From the NCBI GenBank assembly GCA_947461595.1, contig CANHLZ010000004.1, positions 1 to 35,548 of the forward strand: DNA of 35,548 bases, given 5' to 3'. Positions 26,016-34,202 of this stretch are shown in pieces; the first letter of the stretch is position 1; every line of letters starts with the position of its first letter. Made by a program: the position numbers and the translations under genes. Source of the DNA: Bacteroidota bacterium (GTDB taxonomy: Bacteria; Bacteroidota; Bacteroidia; Chitinophagales; Chitinophagaceae). Under the pieces are notes generated by a model that was not told where the DNA came from, searched no databases, and saw only the letters and a list, made by a program, of their open reading frames with translations.

Positions 26016-26591
26016 TTATTTTAATTGTAAAATATAAGGCATTATAAAATTGGTCATTATAAAACCTCCTATCATGAAACAAATCGTGGCTACTAAGGAA
26101 GGCCATTGTAAATTGCTTAAGCCCATGATAGAGTGACCCGAAGTACATCCATTGGCATATCTAGTACCAAATCCTACTAAAAATCCACCTATTACCATTA
26201 ATATAAAACCTCTTACAGTAAATAAGGCTTCAACACTAAAAAGATCTTTAGGCAATAAGTTTTTAAAATCGGTGATGCCTTGTTTAGTTAATTCTTCTTG
26301 TAAAACAGGATTAATTTTTATCAATTCCGGATTGGTTAAATAATGGGTAGCAATAAATGCACCAAGGATAACGCCAACAATAAAAAATAGATTCCAAGAT
26401 TCTTTTTTCCAATCGTATTTAAAAAAGCTAATATTGGCTGGGAAACAAGCTGCACATATATGGCGCAAATTGGAGGATATTCCAAAAGTTTTATTTCCAA
26501 TAATTAATAAGGTGGGCACTGTAAGTCCAATTAGGGTTCCAGCTACATACCAGGGCCAAGGTGCAGAAATAGTTTGGATAAATTCGTTCAT
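26016..26591 (-). CDS. YeeE/YedE-type half transporter, N-terminal half
   Basis: The chosen start at 26591 gives 191 residues beginning [18 protein letters not shown], the usual start in this family. A longer frame opening at 26648 would begin upstream of a TATATTTG promoter box and is rejected. About five membrane segments are seen. Cysteines in [13 protein letters not shown] and [14 protein letters not shown] are the conserved sulfur-relay positions. It pairs with the half transporter at 25523, 4 bases downstream. The TauE/SafE gene lies upstream on the same strand, so these two genes may be read from their own promoter as well as from that gene. Confidence 0.88.
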   Translation of the reverse strand: MNEFIQTISAPWPWYVAGTLIGLTVPTLLIIGNKTFGISSNLRHICAACFPANISFFKYDWKKESWNLFFIVGVILGAFIATHYLTNPELIKINPVLQEELTKQGITDFKNLLPKDLFSVEALFTVRGFILMVIGGFLVGFGTRYANGCTSGHSIMGLSNLQWPSLVATICFMIGGFIMTNFIMPYILQLK

Positions 26592-26616
26592 AGTAGTACC
26601 AATTTGTATAAGTCTA

Positions 26617-26648
26617 CAAATATAGTAGATTACTATCATTTCCCCCAA
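26617..26648 (-). promoter_or_regulatory. Promoter for the YeeE pair (TTG ... TATATTTG)
   Basis: On the minus strand a TTG at 26648-26646 is followed after 21 bases by an exact TAnnTTTG box at 26624-26617. Transcription would start near 26611, 20 bases before the ATG at 26591. This fixes the start of the downstream gene. Confidence 0.55.
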
Positions 26649-26654
26649 TAAGTT

Positions 26655-27458
26655 CTATTTGATTAAATTAGAAAAGAAAAATTGTTCAATAAGGATGAAC
26701 AAGGACATGCCAAGCACAAATACGCCAAATCCTTTTTTTAGCTTAGCCCCATCCATTTTTTTATTTAAATAATTTCCAGTGATGATACCAAGGGTGGCTA
26801 GAACAATAATTTTATATAAAAATGACCAATCTACAGTCGTATGAAAAAGGTCACCGGTAAAGCCAACCAATGATTTAATACTTATGATAACCAAGGAGGA
26901 GGCAATTGCTTTTTTCATAGGTAATTTTGCTAAAATGACTAGGGCAGGAATAATCAAAAAACCACCACCTGCTCCAACGATACCGGTTAATAAACCTTCC
27001 ACCAATCCTACAATCATTAAGGTAAATCCGTAAATAGGAATAACCCCTTCTTGTTCTTTTTTATTCTTTCCAAGAATCATAGATAAGGCGGATACCAACA
27101 TGAGAATAGCAAAAAACAACATGATAAAATGGCTCTTGGTCACTAAAATATTTTTTCCAAAAGTCATTAGATCAGGAATGGCAGGGAGTAAATATTTTCT
27201 AGCTAAAAAAACACCAAAAATGGAAGGAATACCAAAAATAAAAAGTGTTTTAAAATCAACTAAGTTTTGTTTTAAGCGTGAGATCACCCCAGCAATACTA
27301 CTTAAGCCAACAACACAAAGAGAATAGGTAGTGGCTAATAAAGGCTCTACCTGAAAAAGATACACCAATACGGGAACCGTTAAAATGGAACCACCACTCC
27401 CAATGAGTCCTAAAGAAATACCAATAAGTATAGCTGCGAGATAGCCTAGAAAATGCAT
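26655..27458 (-). CDS. Sulfite exporter TauE/SafE family permease
   Basis: The product has 267 residues with about eight membrane segments in two repeats. GISLGLIGSGGSILTVPVLVY at the N-terminus and EGLLTGIVGAGGGFLIIPALV at residue 154 are the paired half-motifs of the TauE/SafE (DUF81) family, which exports sulfite, sulfonates or similar anions. It is divergent from the persulfide dioxygenase gene, with a Crp/Fnr-like site in the 175-base gap, and sits upstream of the YeeE pair. Since persulfide dioxygenases release sulfite, an exporter beside one makes sense; the substrate is inferred from that context. Confidence 0.9.
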   Translation of the reverse strand: MHFLGYLAAILIGISLGLIGSGGSILTVPVLVYLFQVEPLLATTYSLCVVGLSSIAGVISRLKQNLVDFKTLFIFGIPSIFGVFLARKYLLPAIPDLMTFGKNILVTKSHFIMLFFAILMLVSALSMILGKNKKEQEGVIPIYGFTLMIVGLVEGLLTGIVGAGGGFLIIPALVILAKLPMKKAIASSLVIISIKSLVGFTGDLFHTTVDWSFLYKIIVLATLGIITGNYLNKKMDGAKLKKGFGVFVLGMSLFILIEQFFFSNLIK

Positions 27459-27571
27459 TTAATTATTTTTTAACAAATCTCCGAAAACCGAGTTACAATT
27501 TAAGTACTAATTGTCACTTAAGGGCTTTTTATTAGGGGATCCAATTAGAAATTTATATTTTTCTATTAAAA

Positions 27572-27585
27572 GTGATTTTTGTCAC
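27572..27585. promoter_or_regulatory. Crp/Fnr-type palindrome GTGA-N6-TCAC
   Basis: GTGATTTTTGTCAC matches the core of the Crp/Fnr family consensus exactly. It lies 49 bases before the ATG at 27634, and a near-consensus -7 box (TAATTTTA, 27595-27602) follows, so it is placed to control the dioxygenase gene and perhaps the divergent permease. A second dyad, TTAAGT / ACTTAA, lies at 27500-27521. Which regulator binds is unknown. Confidence 0.55.
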
Positions 27586-27633
27586 GGTATTTGCTAATTT
27601 TATAAGGCAACTTTGAAAGGTTAATTGATCATT

Positions 27634-29058
27634 ATGAAAGTAGAACAAATTTATACAGGATGTTTGGCTCAAGGGGCCTATTATATTATGAGTGATGGGG
27701 AAGTAGCTATTATTGACCCGCTCAGAGAAGTGCAACCTTATATCAATAAAGCGAATTTGGACAAAGCAAAGATTAAGTATGTTTTAGAGACACATTTTCA
27801 CGCTGATTTTGTCTCGGGGCATATTGACCTTGCTAAAAAAACGGGTGCTCAAATTGTATATGGTCCCAATGCAGCCCCGGCTTTTGAATTTTATGCTGCC
27901 AAAGATGGGGAAGAAATTAGTTTGGGGAAAGTAAAAATAAAAGTGTTGCATACCCCAGGCCATACAATGGAAAGCACTTGTTATTTATTATTAGATGAGC
28001 AAGGCAAAGAAACCGCCTTATTTAGTGGCGACACTTTATTTATTGGAGACGTAGGACGCCCCGACTTGGCACAAAAAATAAAATCAGACCTTACTCAAGA
28101 AATTTTAGCAGGTTATTTATTTGATTCCTTGCAAAATAAAATAATGCCCTTGTCTGATTCGATTGTGATTTATCCAGCACATGGCGCAGGAAGTGCTTGT
28201 GGAAAAAAAATGAGTACAGAAACACAGGATACTTTAGGACATCAAAAACAAACCAATTATGCATTGGATCCTAAATTAAGTAAAGAAGAATTTGTTACAG
28301 CCGTATTAGATGGGCTGGTAGCGCCTCCTGGCTATTTTCCATTAAATGTAATGATGAATATTCAAGGCTATGAAAGTATTGATAAAGTGCTAGAAAGAGG
28401 ACAACATGCACTTAGTGCTTCCGCTTTTGAAGTAGCAGCCAATGAAACCAATGCCTTAATTTTAGATACGCGCGATGCGCAAACTTTTGCCAAAGGATTT
28501 ATTCCCAACTCAATCAATATTGGTATAGATGGAAGTTTTGCACCATGGGTAGGTGCGATGATACCAGATATCAAACAAAAAATTTTATTGGTTGCAGAGG
28601 AAGGAAGAGAATTGGAAATCATTACCAGGTTAGCGCGCGTTGGTTATGATTATACTATTGGTTTTTTAGAAGGTGGATTGGAAGGATGGATAAAAGCAGG
28701 TAAAGAATTAGATCATATTAGTTCTATAGATACGAAAGCGTTGGTTCAAATTAAATCTAATGATCCTTCCATTTCTATTTTAGATGTTAGAAAAGCCTCT
28801 GAATTTAATAGCGAGCATATTAAGGGAGTACAAAATGCGCCGCTAGATTTTATCAATGAAAGCATGGCCTCCATTGACAAAGAAAAAACTTACTATGTTC
28901 ATTGTGCAGGTGGCTATCGTTCCATGATTTTTATATCCATCTTAAAAGCCAGAGGCTTCAACCACTTAATTGATATTAAAGGAGGGTTTAAAGAACTAAA
29001 AGAGTCCAAGCAATTTAAGATGACAGACTTCTCTATACCCACTAGTTTATTGTTATAA
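27634..29058 (+). CDS. Persulfide dioxygenase-type MBL protein fused to two rhodanese domains
   Basis: The product has 474 residues from the ATG at 27634; a TTG three codons earlier is in frame but unneeded. Residues 1-230 form a metallo-beta-lactamase fold of the ETHE1/persulfide dioxygenase type: LETHFHADFVSGH (His54, His56, Asp58), HTPGHTME (His110), FSGDTLFIGDVGRPDL (Asp133). His54, His110 and Asp133 would hold the single iron. Residues about 265-360 are a rhodanese domain whose active loop reads VAEEGRE with no cysteine, so it is probably non-catalytic. Residues about 370-470 are a second rhodanese with YVHCAGGYRS (Cys424). It should oxidise glutathione- or thiol-bound persulfide to sulfite and exchange sulfane sulfur. 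A strong terminator follows. Confidence 0.93.
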   Translation: MKVEQIYTGCLAQGAYYIMSDGEVAIIDPLREVQPYINKANLDKAKIKYVLETHFHADFVSGHIDLAKKTGAQIVYGPNAAPAFEFYAAKDGEEISLGKVKIKVLHTPGHTMESTCYLLLDEQGKETALFSGDTLFIGDVGRPDLAQKIKSDLTQEILAGYLFDSLQNKIMPLSDSIVIYPAHGAGSACGKKMSTETQDTLGHQKQTNYALDPKLSKEEFVTAVLDGLVAPPGYFPLNVMMNIQGYESIDKVLERGQHALSASAFEVAANETNALILDTRDAQTFAKGFIPNSINIGIDGSFAPWVGAMIPDIKQKILLVAEEGRELEIITRLARVGYDYTIGFLEGGLEGWIKAGKELDHISSIDTKALVQIKSNDPSISILDVRKASEFNSEHIKGVQNAPLDFINESMASIDKEKTYYVHCAGGYRSMIFISILKARGFNHLIDIKGGFKELKESKQFKMTDFSIPTSLLL

Positions 29059-29097
29059 ATCAAGCAGTTAGTAATATTTTTAAAATATACTTGTATT

Positions 29098-29132
29098 ATA
29101 GCCATCCAGCGTCCATTGGGTGGCTATTTTTT
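29098..29132 (+). terminator. Intrinsic terminator after the persulfide dioxygenase gene
   Basis: ATAGCCATCC pairs with GGGTGGCTAT (one G-U) around a 10-base loop, followed by six Ts. Confidence 0.88.
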
Positions 29133-29202
29133 ATTAATTTAAGGTAGCCTAATGGGTCAATTAATCCACGTTAAGTGATTCCAATTCAAGCACTAATATA
29201 AT

Positions 29203-29210
29203 TACATTTG
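29203..29210 (+). promoter_or_regulatory. Bacteroidota -7 box TACATTTG for the PQQ dehydrogenase gene
   Basis: Exact TAnnTTTG match 24 bases before the ATG at 29235, just downstream of the previous terminator. No clear TTG is seen at -33. Confidence 0.5.
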
Positions 29211-29234
29211 ATCTACCTTATTTAAAACTGCTCT

Positions 29235-31394
29235 ATGAAAAAAACTGACTACTTCCACTTTATTTTATTTATTTTTTTAATGATTTCTTGTACTACAAAA
29301 AACACCTCTATAGGCAAATGGGAAGTGTATGGAGGTAGTAAAGAAAATGGGAGGTATTCTGGATTGACCGAAATTGATACTAATAATGTAATGCATTTAA
29401 CCAAAGCCTGGGAATTTCATACAGGAGATACTGGTCAAAATACTCAGATGCAGTTTAATTCAATTGTGGTGAATGATTTATTGTATGCGGTATCCCCTAC
29501 TTTAAAATTAATGGCGTTGAATGCAGGAACAGGGATAAAAAATTGGGTTTTTGATCCATTTGATATTAATAATAATGATTATAAAGGGGCTGGTTATTTT
29601 TCAATGAATGTTTGCAGAGGAGTTACCTATTACGCAGATGATAAAACAAAAAGATTATTTTATGGTGTAGGTTCTAATTTATATTGTATTGATGCCATCA
29701 CAGGAAAGCCCATTCAAGAATTTGGCAATGCTGGAAAATTAGATTTACATAAAGACTTAGGCCGCGAAGTACAAGATTTATATATTGCTATGACCAGTCC
29801 TGGTATTATTTATAAAGACTTAATTATTCTTAGTACCAGAGTGGATGAAGGTGCCGCTGCTGCTCCTGGTTATATTAGAGCCTATGATGTGCACTCTGGT
29901 AAATTACGTTGGATATTTCATACCATTCCTCAACCTGGTGAAGCAGGTTATGAAAGCTGGGAAGATAAGGAAGCCTGGAAACATATTGGTGGTGCCAATG
30001 CCTGGTCCGGGTTTAGCATGGATGAAGCAAAGGGAATTGTTTATGCACCTATTGGTTCGGCCTCCTATGATTTTTATGGAGGTAAACGCTTAGGCGATAA
30101 TCTATTTGCTAATTCTGTTTTAGCATTGGATGCGGCGACTGGAAAAAGAATTTGGCATTTTCAGACAGTACATCATGATGTTTGGGATAGAGACTTGCCA
30201 ACGGCCCCTGCTTTAGTAACCATTACAAAAGACGGTAAGAAAATCGAAGCCATTGCACAACCTACTAAGTCAGGTTTTATATTTTTATTAGATAGAATTA
30301 CAGGTAAGCCTATTTATCCAGTGGAAGAAAAGCCAGTACCCCATGAGTCTGAGTTAGCAGGAGAGAAATTATCTCCCACACAACCTTGGCCCAGTTTTAT
30401 CGAGCCCTTTGCAAGGCAATCAATGACTGAAAAAGATTTGAATCATTTCATTCCTGATTCTTCTTATGAAGACATTAAAGCTAAATTGGCGAGTGTAAAT
30501 TCTGGTTTTATATACAATCCTACTTCCAAAAAAGGAACCGTTATTTTTCCTGGATTTGATGGTGGTGCCGAATGGGGCGGACCTGCCTATGATCCAACCA
30601 CTGGCGTATTGTATGTCAATGCCAATGAAATGCCATGGATATTAACGATGATTGAAAATAAAAATGAAGCGCCTAAAAAAGAGACTAATGAAATGGCCGG
30701 GAAAAGAATATACATGAACAATTGCGCTGCCTGTCATGGGTTAGAAAGAAAAGGGTCAGGCAATTATCCTACAATTATTGGAGCAGAAAAAAAATACACC
30801 ACAACAAGTTTTAGTGAATTGTTGGCAAGTGGAAGAAGAATGATGCCCTCTTTTAAGCGACTAAAAAAAGAAGAAGTAGAGGCGCTTTCTACTTTTGTAT
30901 TGGACATCAAGGAAAAGCAAAAACTGGCCTACACGCCGCCGATTAAAATGGAAGACCCTTATTGGAAAATGGCCTATACTTCTACTGGGTATAATAAATT
31001 TTTAACCAAAGAAGGTTATCCTGCTGTAACACCCCCTTGGGGAACACTGAATGCCATTAATTTAAATACTGGAAAAATTATATGGAAAGATACTTTAGGC
31101 GATTATCCAGAACTACTGGCCAAAGGCATTCATTCAGGAACAGAAAATTATGGAGGTCCGGTGGTCACTGCGGGTGGTGTTTTATTTATTGCAGCTACGA
31201 GAGATGGTAAGTTTAGGGCATTCAATAAAAACAATGGCAAGTTACTTTGGGAAACCACATTACCAGCACCGGGCTTTGCAACACCCACTGTATATAGCTA
31301 TCAAGGAAAACAATATGTAGTCATAGCCTGTGGTGGAGGAAAGTTAGGCACTAAATCGGGAGATGCCTATATTGCTTATGCGCTTAATCAGTAG
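29235..31394 (+). CDS. PQQ-dependent dehydrogenase lipoprotein with inserted cytochrome c domain
   Basis: The product has 719 residues. FLMISC gives a lipoprotein Cys19, so it is membrane-anchored in the periplasm. The quinoprotein propeller begins with WEVYGGSKENGRYSGLTEID and continues with LMALNAGTGIKNWVF, ALDAATGKRIWHFQTVHHDV and, near the end, GGPVVTAGGVLFIAATRDG; these are the tryptophan-docking repeats of PQQ alcohol/glucose dehydrogenases. Inserted before the last blades is a cytochrome c domain: NNCAACHGLE (Cys497, Cys500, His501) and a likely Met ligand in RRMMPSF. Such enzymes oxidise sugars or alcohols and pass electrons through heme c to the respiratory chain. No PQQ synthesis gene is in the window, so the cofactor comes from elsewhere in the genome or from outside. 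Confidence 0.92.
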   Translation: MKKTDYFHFILFIFLMISCTTKNTSIGKWEVYGGSKENGRYSGLTEIDTNNVMHLTKAWEFHTGDTGQNTQMQFNSIVVNDLLYAVSPTLKLMALNAGTGIKNWVFDPFDINNNDYKGAGYFSMNVCRGVTYYADDKTKRLFYGVGSNLYCIDAITGKPIQEFGNAGKLDLHKDLGREVQDLYIAMTSPGIIYKDLIILSTRVDEGAAAAPGYIRAYDVHSGKLRWIFHTIPQPGEAGYESWEDKEAWKHIGGANAWSGFSMDEAKGIVYAPIGSASYDFYGGKRLGDNLFANSVLALDAATGKRIWHFQTVHHDVWDRDLPTAPALVTITKDGKKIEAIAQPTKSGFIFLLDRITGKPIYPVEEKPVPHESELAGEKLSPTQPWPSFIEPFARQSMTEKDLNHFIPDSSYEDIKAKLASVNSGFIYNPTSKKGTVIFPGFDGGAEWGGPAYDPTTGVLYVNANEMPWILTMIENKNEAPKKETNEMAGKRIYMNNCAACHGLERKGSGNYPTIIGAEKKYTTTSFSELLASGRRMMPSFKRLKKEEVEALSTFVLDIKEKQKLAYTPPIKMEDPYWKMAYTSTGYNKFLTKEGYPAVTPPWGTLNAINLNTGKIIWKDTLGDYPELLAKGIHSGTENYGGPVVTAGGVLFIAATRDGKFRAFNKNNGKLLWETTLPAPGFATPTVYSYQGKQYVVIACGGGKLGTKSGDAYIAYALNQ

Positions 31395-31537
31395 TCTAGT
31401 GTATTAATTTGAAAGTTTGGGAGGTAAATTATTGAGCATTCTAATTTTGATATGTATTCAAATTGTTATGTGTTCAAGTTTACAAAGCTGTCTAGTAGAT
31501 TTATATTAATTTGCAGCCTTATTGAGCACCTTAATTT
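31394..31537. repeat. Degenerate duplicated leader upstream of the efflux operon
   Basis: Three short blocks occur twice in the same order: GTCTAGT (31394-31400, 31490-31496), ATTAATTTG (31403-31411, 31505-31513) and TTATTGAGCAnnnTAATTT (31429-31447, 31519-31537; 16 of 19 bases match). Spacing between blocks differs, so the copies have drifted or the blocks are separate binding sites. No exact TAnnTTTG box was found in this gap. Confidence 0.5.
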
Positions 31538-31548
31538 AAAATACTTAT

Positions 31549-32586
31549 ATGGAGGAACAAAAACTTAAAAAACAAGCTACTATTCGTAAAGTAGTTATTA
31601 GCGTTCTATTGATTGTGGCCCTTTATTTTGGAGGCAGAAAAGTAATTTTCTCCATTACACATGAAACGACCGATAATGCTCAAATTGAAACATCTATTGT
31701 GCCTGTGTTAACCAGAATTGGCGGCTATGTGAAAACAATTTCTATCAAAGATTATGATTCGGTGGGCCAAAACCAATTGGTGGCTGAAATTGATGATGCA
31801 GAATTACAAATGCAATTGGAAGAACAAAAAGCCGATTTACAACAATCATTTGCCGAAGTATCCAATGCCAAAGCACAATTAGAAAATGCTATTTTATCTT
31901 TAAAAAATAATAAAGGGGTTATTGATTTAAAAACAATCAAACAAAAAAAGACGACTACTGATTTATCTCGCGATCAAAATTTATTTAAAGAGCAAGCCAT
32001 TACTAGAAAACAATTAGAGGAAACTGAATTTCAACTATCATCTGCCAATCAAGAACTAAGCAATGCACAAACTGAATTAGCCACAGCGAATAATAGAATT
32101 GCAGTTTTAAAAGAAAATGTAAATAGAGCCTTGGCTTTTATTGACATGAAAAAAACTAAAATCAAAGAGACTGAATTAAAATTATCTTATACTAAGATAA
32201 CTACTCCAAGTGCTGGGAAGATTGGGAAAAAGAATATTAATATTGGACAGTTTGTTCAAGCGGGAACACCTTTATTTTCTATAGTGAACGACAGCAGTTA
32301 TTGGATTGTCGCTAATTTTAAAGAAAGTCAATTAGAAAGCTTACAAGAGGGAAAAAAAGTAAATATCAGAGTAGATGCTTATCCAGACCTTGCTGTAGAA
32401 GGATCTATATTGAGTTTAAGTGATGCTACAGGAGCAAAATTTTCATTATTGCCTCCTGACAATTCTAGCGGAAATTTTATTAAAGTAACTCAAAGAATTC
32501 CTGTAAAAATCGCAATCAACAATCAAGCTGCCTTCAAAAATAAATTGAGAGCTGGAATGAGCGTATTTATCACCGTTGACAAATAG
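31549..32586 (+). CDS. HlyD/EmrA-type membrane fusion protein
   Basis: The product has 345 residues. One N-terminal membrane helix (VVISVLLIVALYFGG, residues about 15-29) is followed by the first lipoyl half (TDNAQIETSIVPVLTRIGGY), a long coiled coil (residues about 75-215, rich in Q, E, N and A) and the second half (KLSYTKITTPSAGKIGK), then a beta-barrel domain with YWIVANFKESQLESLQEGKK. This is the periplasmic adaptor of a tripartite exporter. The DHA2 transporter gene begins 6 bases downstream and the TolC-type gene follows, so the three are one operon. No TetR- or MarR-type regulator gene is adjacent. Substrate unknown; EmrAB-like systems export hydrophobic toxins. Confidence 0.93.
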   Translation: MEEQKLKKQATIRKVVISVLLIVALYFGGRKVIFSITHETTDNAQIETSIVPVLTRIGGYVKTISIKDYDSVGQNQLVAEIDDAELQMQLEEQKADLQQSFAEVSNAKAQLENAILSLKNNKGVIDLKTIKQKKTTTDLSRDQNLFKEQAITRKQLEETEFQLSSANQELSNAQTELATANNRIAVLKENVNRALAFIDMKKTKIKETELKLSYTKITTPSAGKIGKKNINIGQFVQAGTPLFSIVNDSSYWIVANFKESQLESLQEGKKVNIRVDAYPDLAVEGSILSLSDATGAKFSLLPPDNSSGNFIKVTQRIPVKIAINNQAAFKNKLRAGMSVFITVDK

Positions 32587-32592
32587 TTTTGA

Positions 32593-34167
32593 ATGGCAGC
32601 GCTTAAGGGTTTAGCAAGAACCATCATTGTAATTACCACTGTATCAGCTGCCATTATGGAGTTGATAGATACTTCTATAGTAAATGTTGCCTTAAACGAT
32701 ATTTCTGGAAGTTTGGGTGTGAGTATTGAAGATGTAAGTTGGGTGATTACCTCCTATGCGATTGCCAATGTGATTATTATTCCACTTACTGGATTCTTAG
32801 CAGAATATTTTGGTCGTAAAAATTATTACATCGTATCGATGATTATTTTTACTGTGGCCTCTTATCTATGTGGCCAATCGGATAGTTTACTTGAATTAAT
32901 TATTTGGCGATTTGTACAAGGTATTGGTGGCGGTGCATTATTATCTACTTCACAAGCTATTTTATTTGATGCCTTTGAACCCAAAGATAGACCCATGGCT
33001 GCAGGTTTATTTGGAATGGGTATTGTATTAGGACCTACATTGGGACCAACTTTAGGGGGTTGGATTATAGAACACAATAGTTGGCCTTTAATTTTTATGA
33101 TTAATATTCCTATTGGAATTATTGCTACATTTTTATCCTTCACTTTCATAGATAAAAAAGTAGGGGAGGGCAAAGGGAAGGATGGGATTAAGATTGATTA
33201 TACTGGTATCATGCTGCTCATGGCAGGTATTGGCTGTCTGCAATATGTATTAGAGAGAGGTGAATCAGAAGAATGGTTTAATAGTGAAACCATTCGTTAC
33301 TGCTCTGGTATAGCAGTGATAGGATTGATATCTTTTGTATTGTATGAATTGAATATCAAGCAACCTGCCGTGAATTTACGGGTATTGAAAAATAGAAACT
33401 TAGCCTTTACTACTATTTTTACTTTTGTGGCAGGCTTTGGCTTGTTTACTTCAGTATTTGTATATCCAGTATTAGCACAAAGAATTATGGGCTATACTGC
33501 TTTTGAAACAGGCATTTCCTTATTACCTCCCACTTTAGCCGGAGTGATTATGATGCCTATTATTGGGAAATTAATGAGTAAGGGGGTATCGCCTATTCCT
33601 TTTGTTATTGTAGGCTTTACTTTGTTTTCTATTTATGCTTTTTATAGCGCGGCCATGCCATTAGATGCTGGCAAATGGGATTTTTTCTGGCCTTTATTAA
33701 TTAGAGCTTTTGGAATTTCATTAAGTCAATTGCCCTTGATTAATCAAGCAGTAGTAGGTTTGGCTCCGAAAGATTATGCTGCAGGGATATCTCTAAATAA
33801 TATGATACGTCAATTGGGCGGGGCCTTTGGAATTGCGATGGCGAATAATTATGTTGCAAGACAATATTTTGAACACCGTACCAATTTAATCGCTCACATA
33901 CCCTCTGATGGACTCGCATGGCAGGAAAGGGTTACATCTGTGACACAAGGTATTGCTTCCAAAACAGGTGATTTGACAGGTGCAAAACAAACTGCCCTTA
34001 AAATGATTGATATGTCGGTGGATAGACAAGCCTATTATTTATCCTATTTAGATACGTTTAGGTTGGTAGGTATTTTCTTTGTGGTGGTTATTCCACTTGT
34101 ATTTTTTCTTAGAACCAGTAAAAAAATGGACAAGGCTGCAGCAGAAGCTGCTTCCGAAGCACATTAA
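32593..34167 (+). CDS. DHA2 (EmrB-type) MFS drug transporter, 14 membrane segments
   Basis: The product has 524 residues with about fourteen hydrophobic segments. MELIDTSIVNVALNDI in the first helix is the DHA2 motif D1, GFLAEYFGRKNYY between helices 2 and 3 is motif A, and GIVLGPTLGPTLGGWI in helix 5 is the antiporter motif C. A periplasmic loop near residues 430-470 and a charged C-terminal tail follow. It should expel compounds in exchange for protons, through the HlyD adaptor and the outer-membrane channel encoded on either side. All family motifs are intact. Confidence 0.94.
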   Translation: MAALKGLARTIIVITTVSAAIMELIDTSIVNVALNDISGSLGVSIEDVSWVITSYAIANVIIIPLTGFLAEYFGRKNYYIVSMIIFTVASYLCGQSDSLLELIIWRFVQGIGGGALLSTSQAILFDAFEPKDRPMAAGLFGMGIVLGPTLGPTLGGWIIEHNSWPLIFMINIPIGIIATFLSFTFIDKKVGEGKGKDGIKIDYTGIMLLMAGIGCLQYVLERGESEEWFNSETIRYCSGIAVIGLISFVLYELNIKQPAVNLRVLKNRNLAFTTIFTFVAGFGLFTSVFVYPVLAQRIMGYTAFETGISLLPPTLAGVIMMPIIGKLMSKGVSPIPFVIVGFTLFSIYAFYSAAMPLDAGKWDFFWPLLIRAFGISLSQLPLINQAVVGLAPKDYAAGISLNNMIRQLGGAFGIAMANNYVARQYFEHRTNLIAHIPSDGLAWQERVTSVTQGIASKTGDLTGAKQTALKMIDMSVDRQAYYLSYLDTFRLVGIFFVVVIPLVFFLRTSKKMDKAAAEAASEAH

Positions 34168-34202
34168 AAAATAGAGTTGTTACACTTTAAAGTAAACGAG
34201 TT

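Noticed and set aside
26592-26648. Start of the YeeE half transporter at 26648
   Set aside because: The extension lies upstream of the TATATTTG box, and [14 protein letters not shown] is the family's usual start.
27625-27633. TTG start for the persulfide dioxygenase gene
   Set aside because: The ATG three codons later gives the normal N-terminus MKVEQIYTGC.
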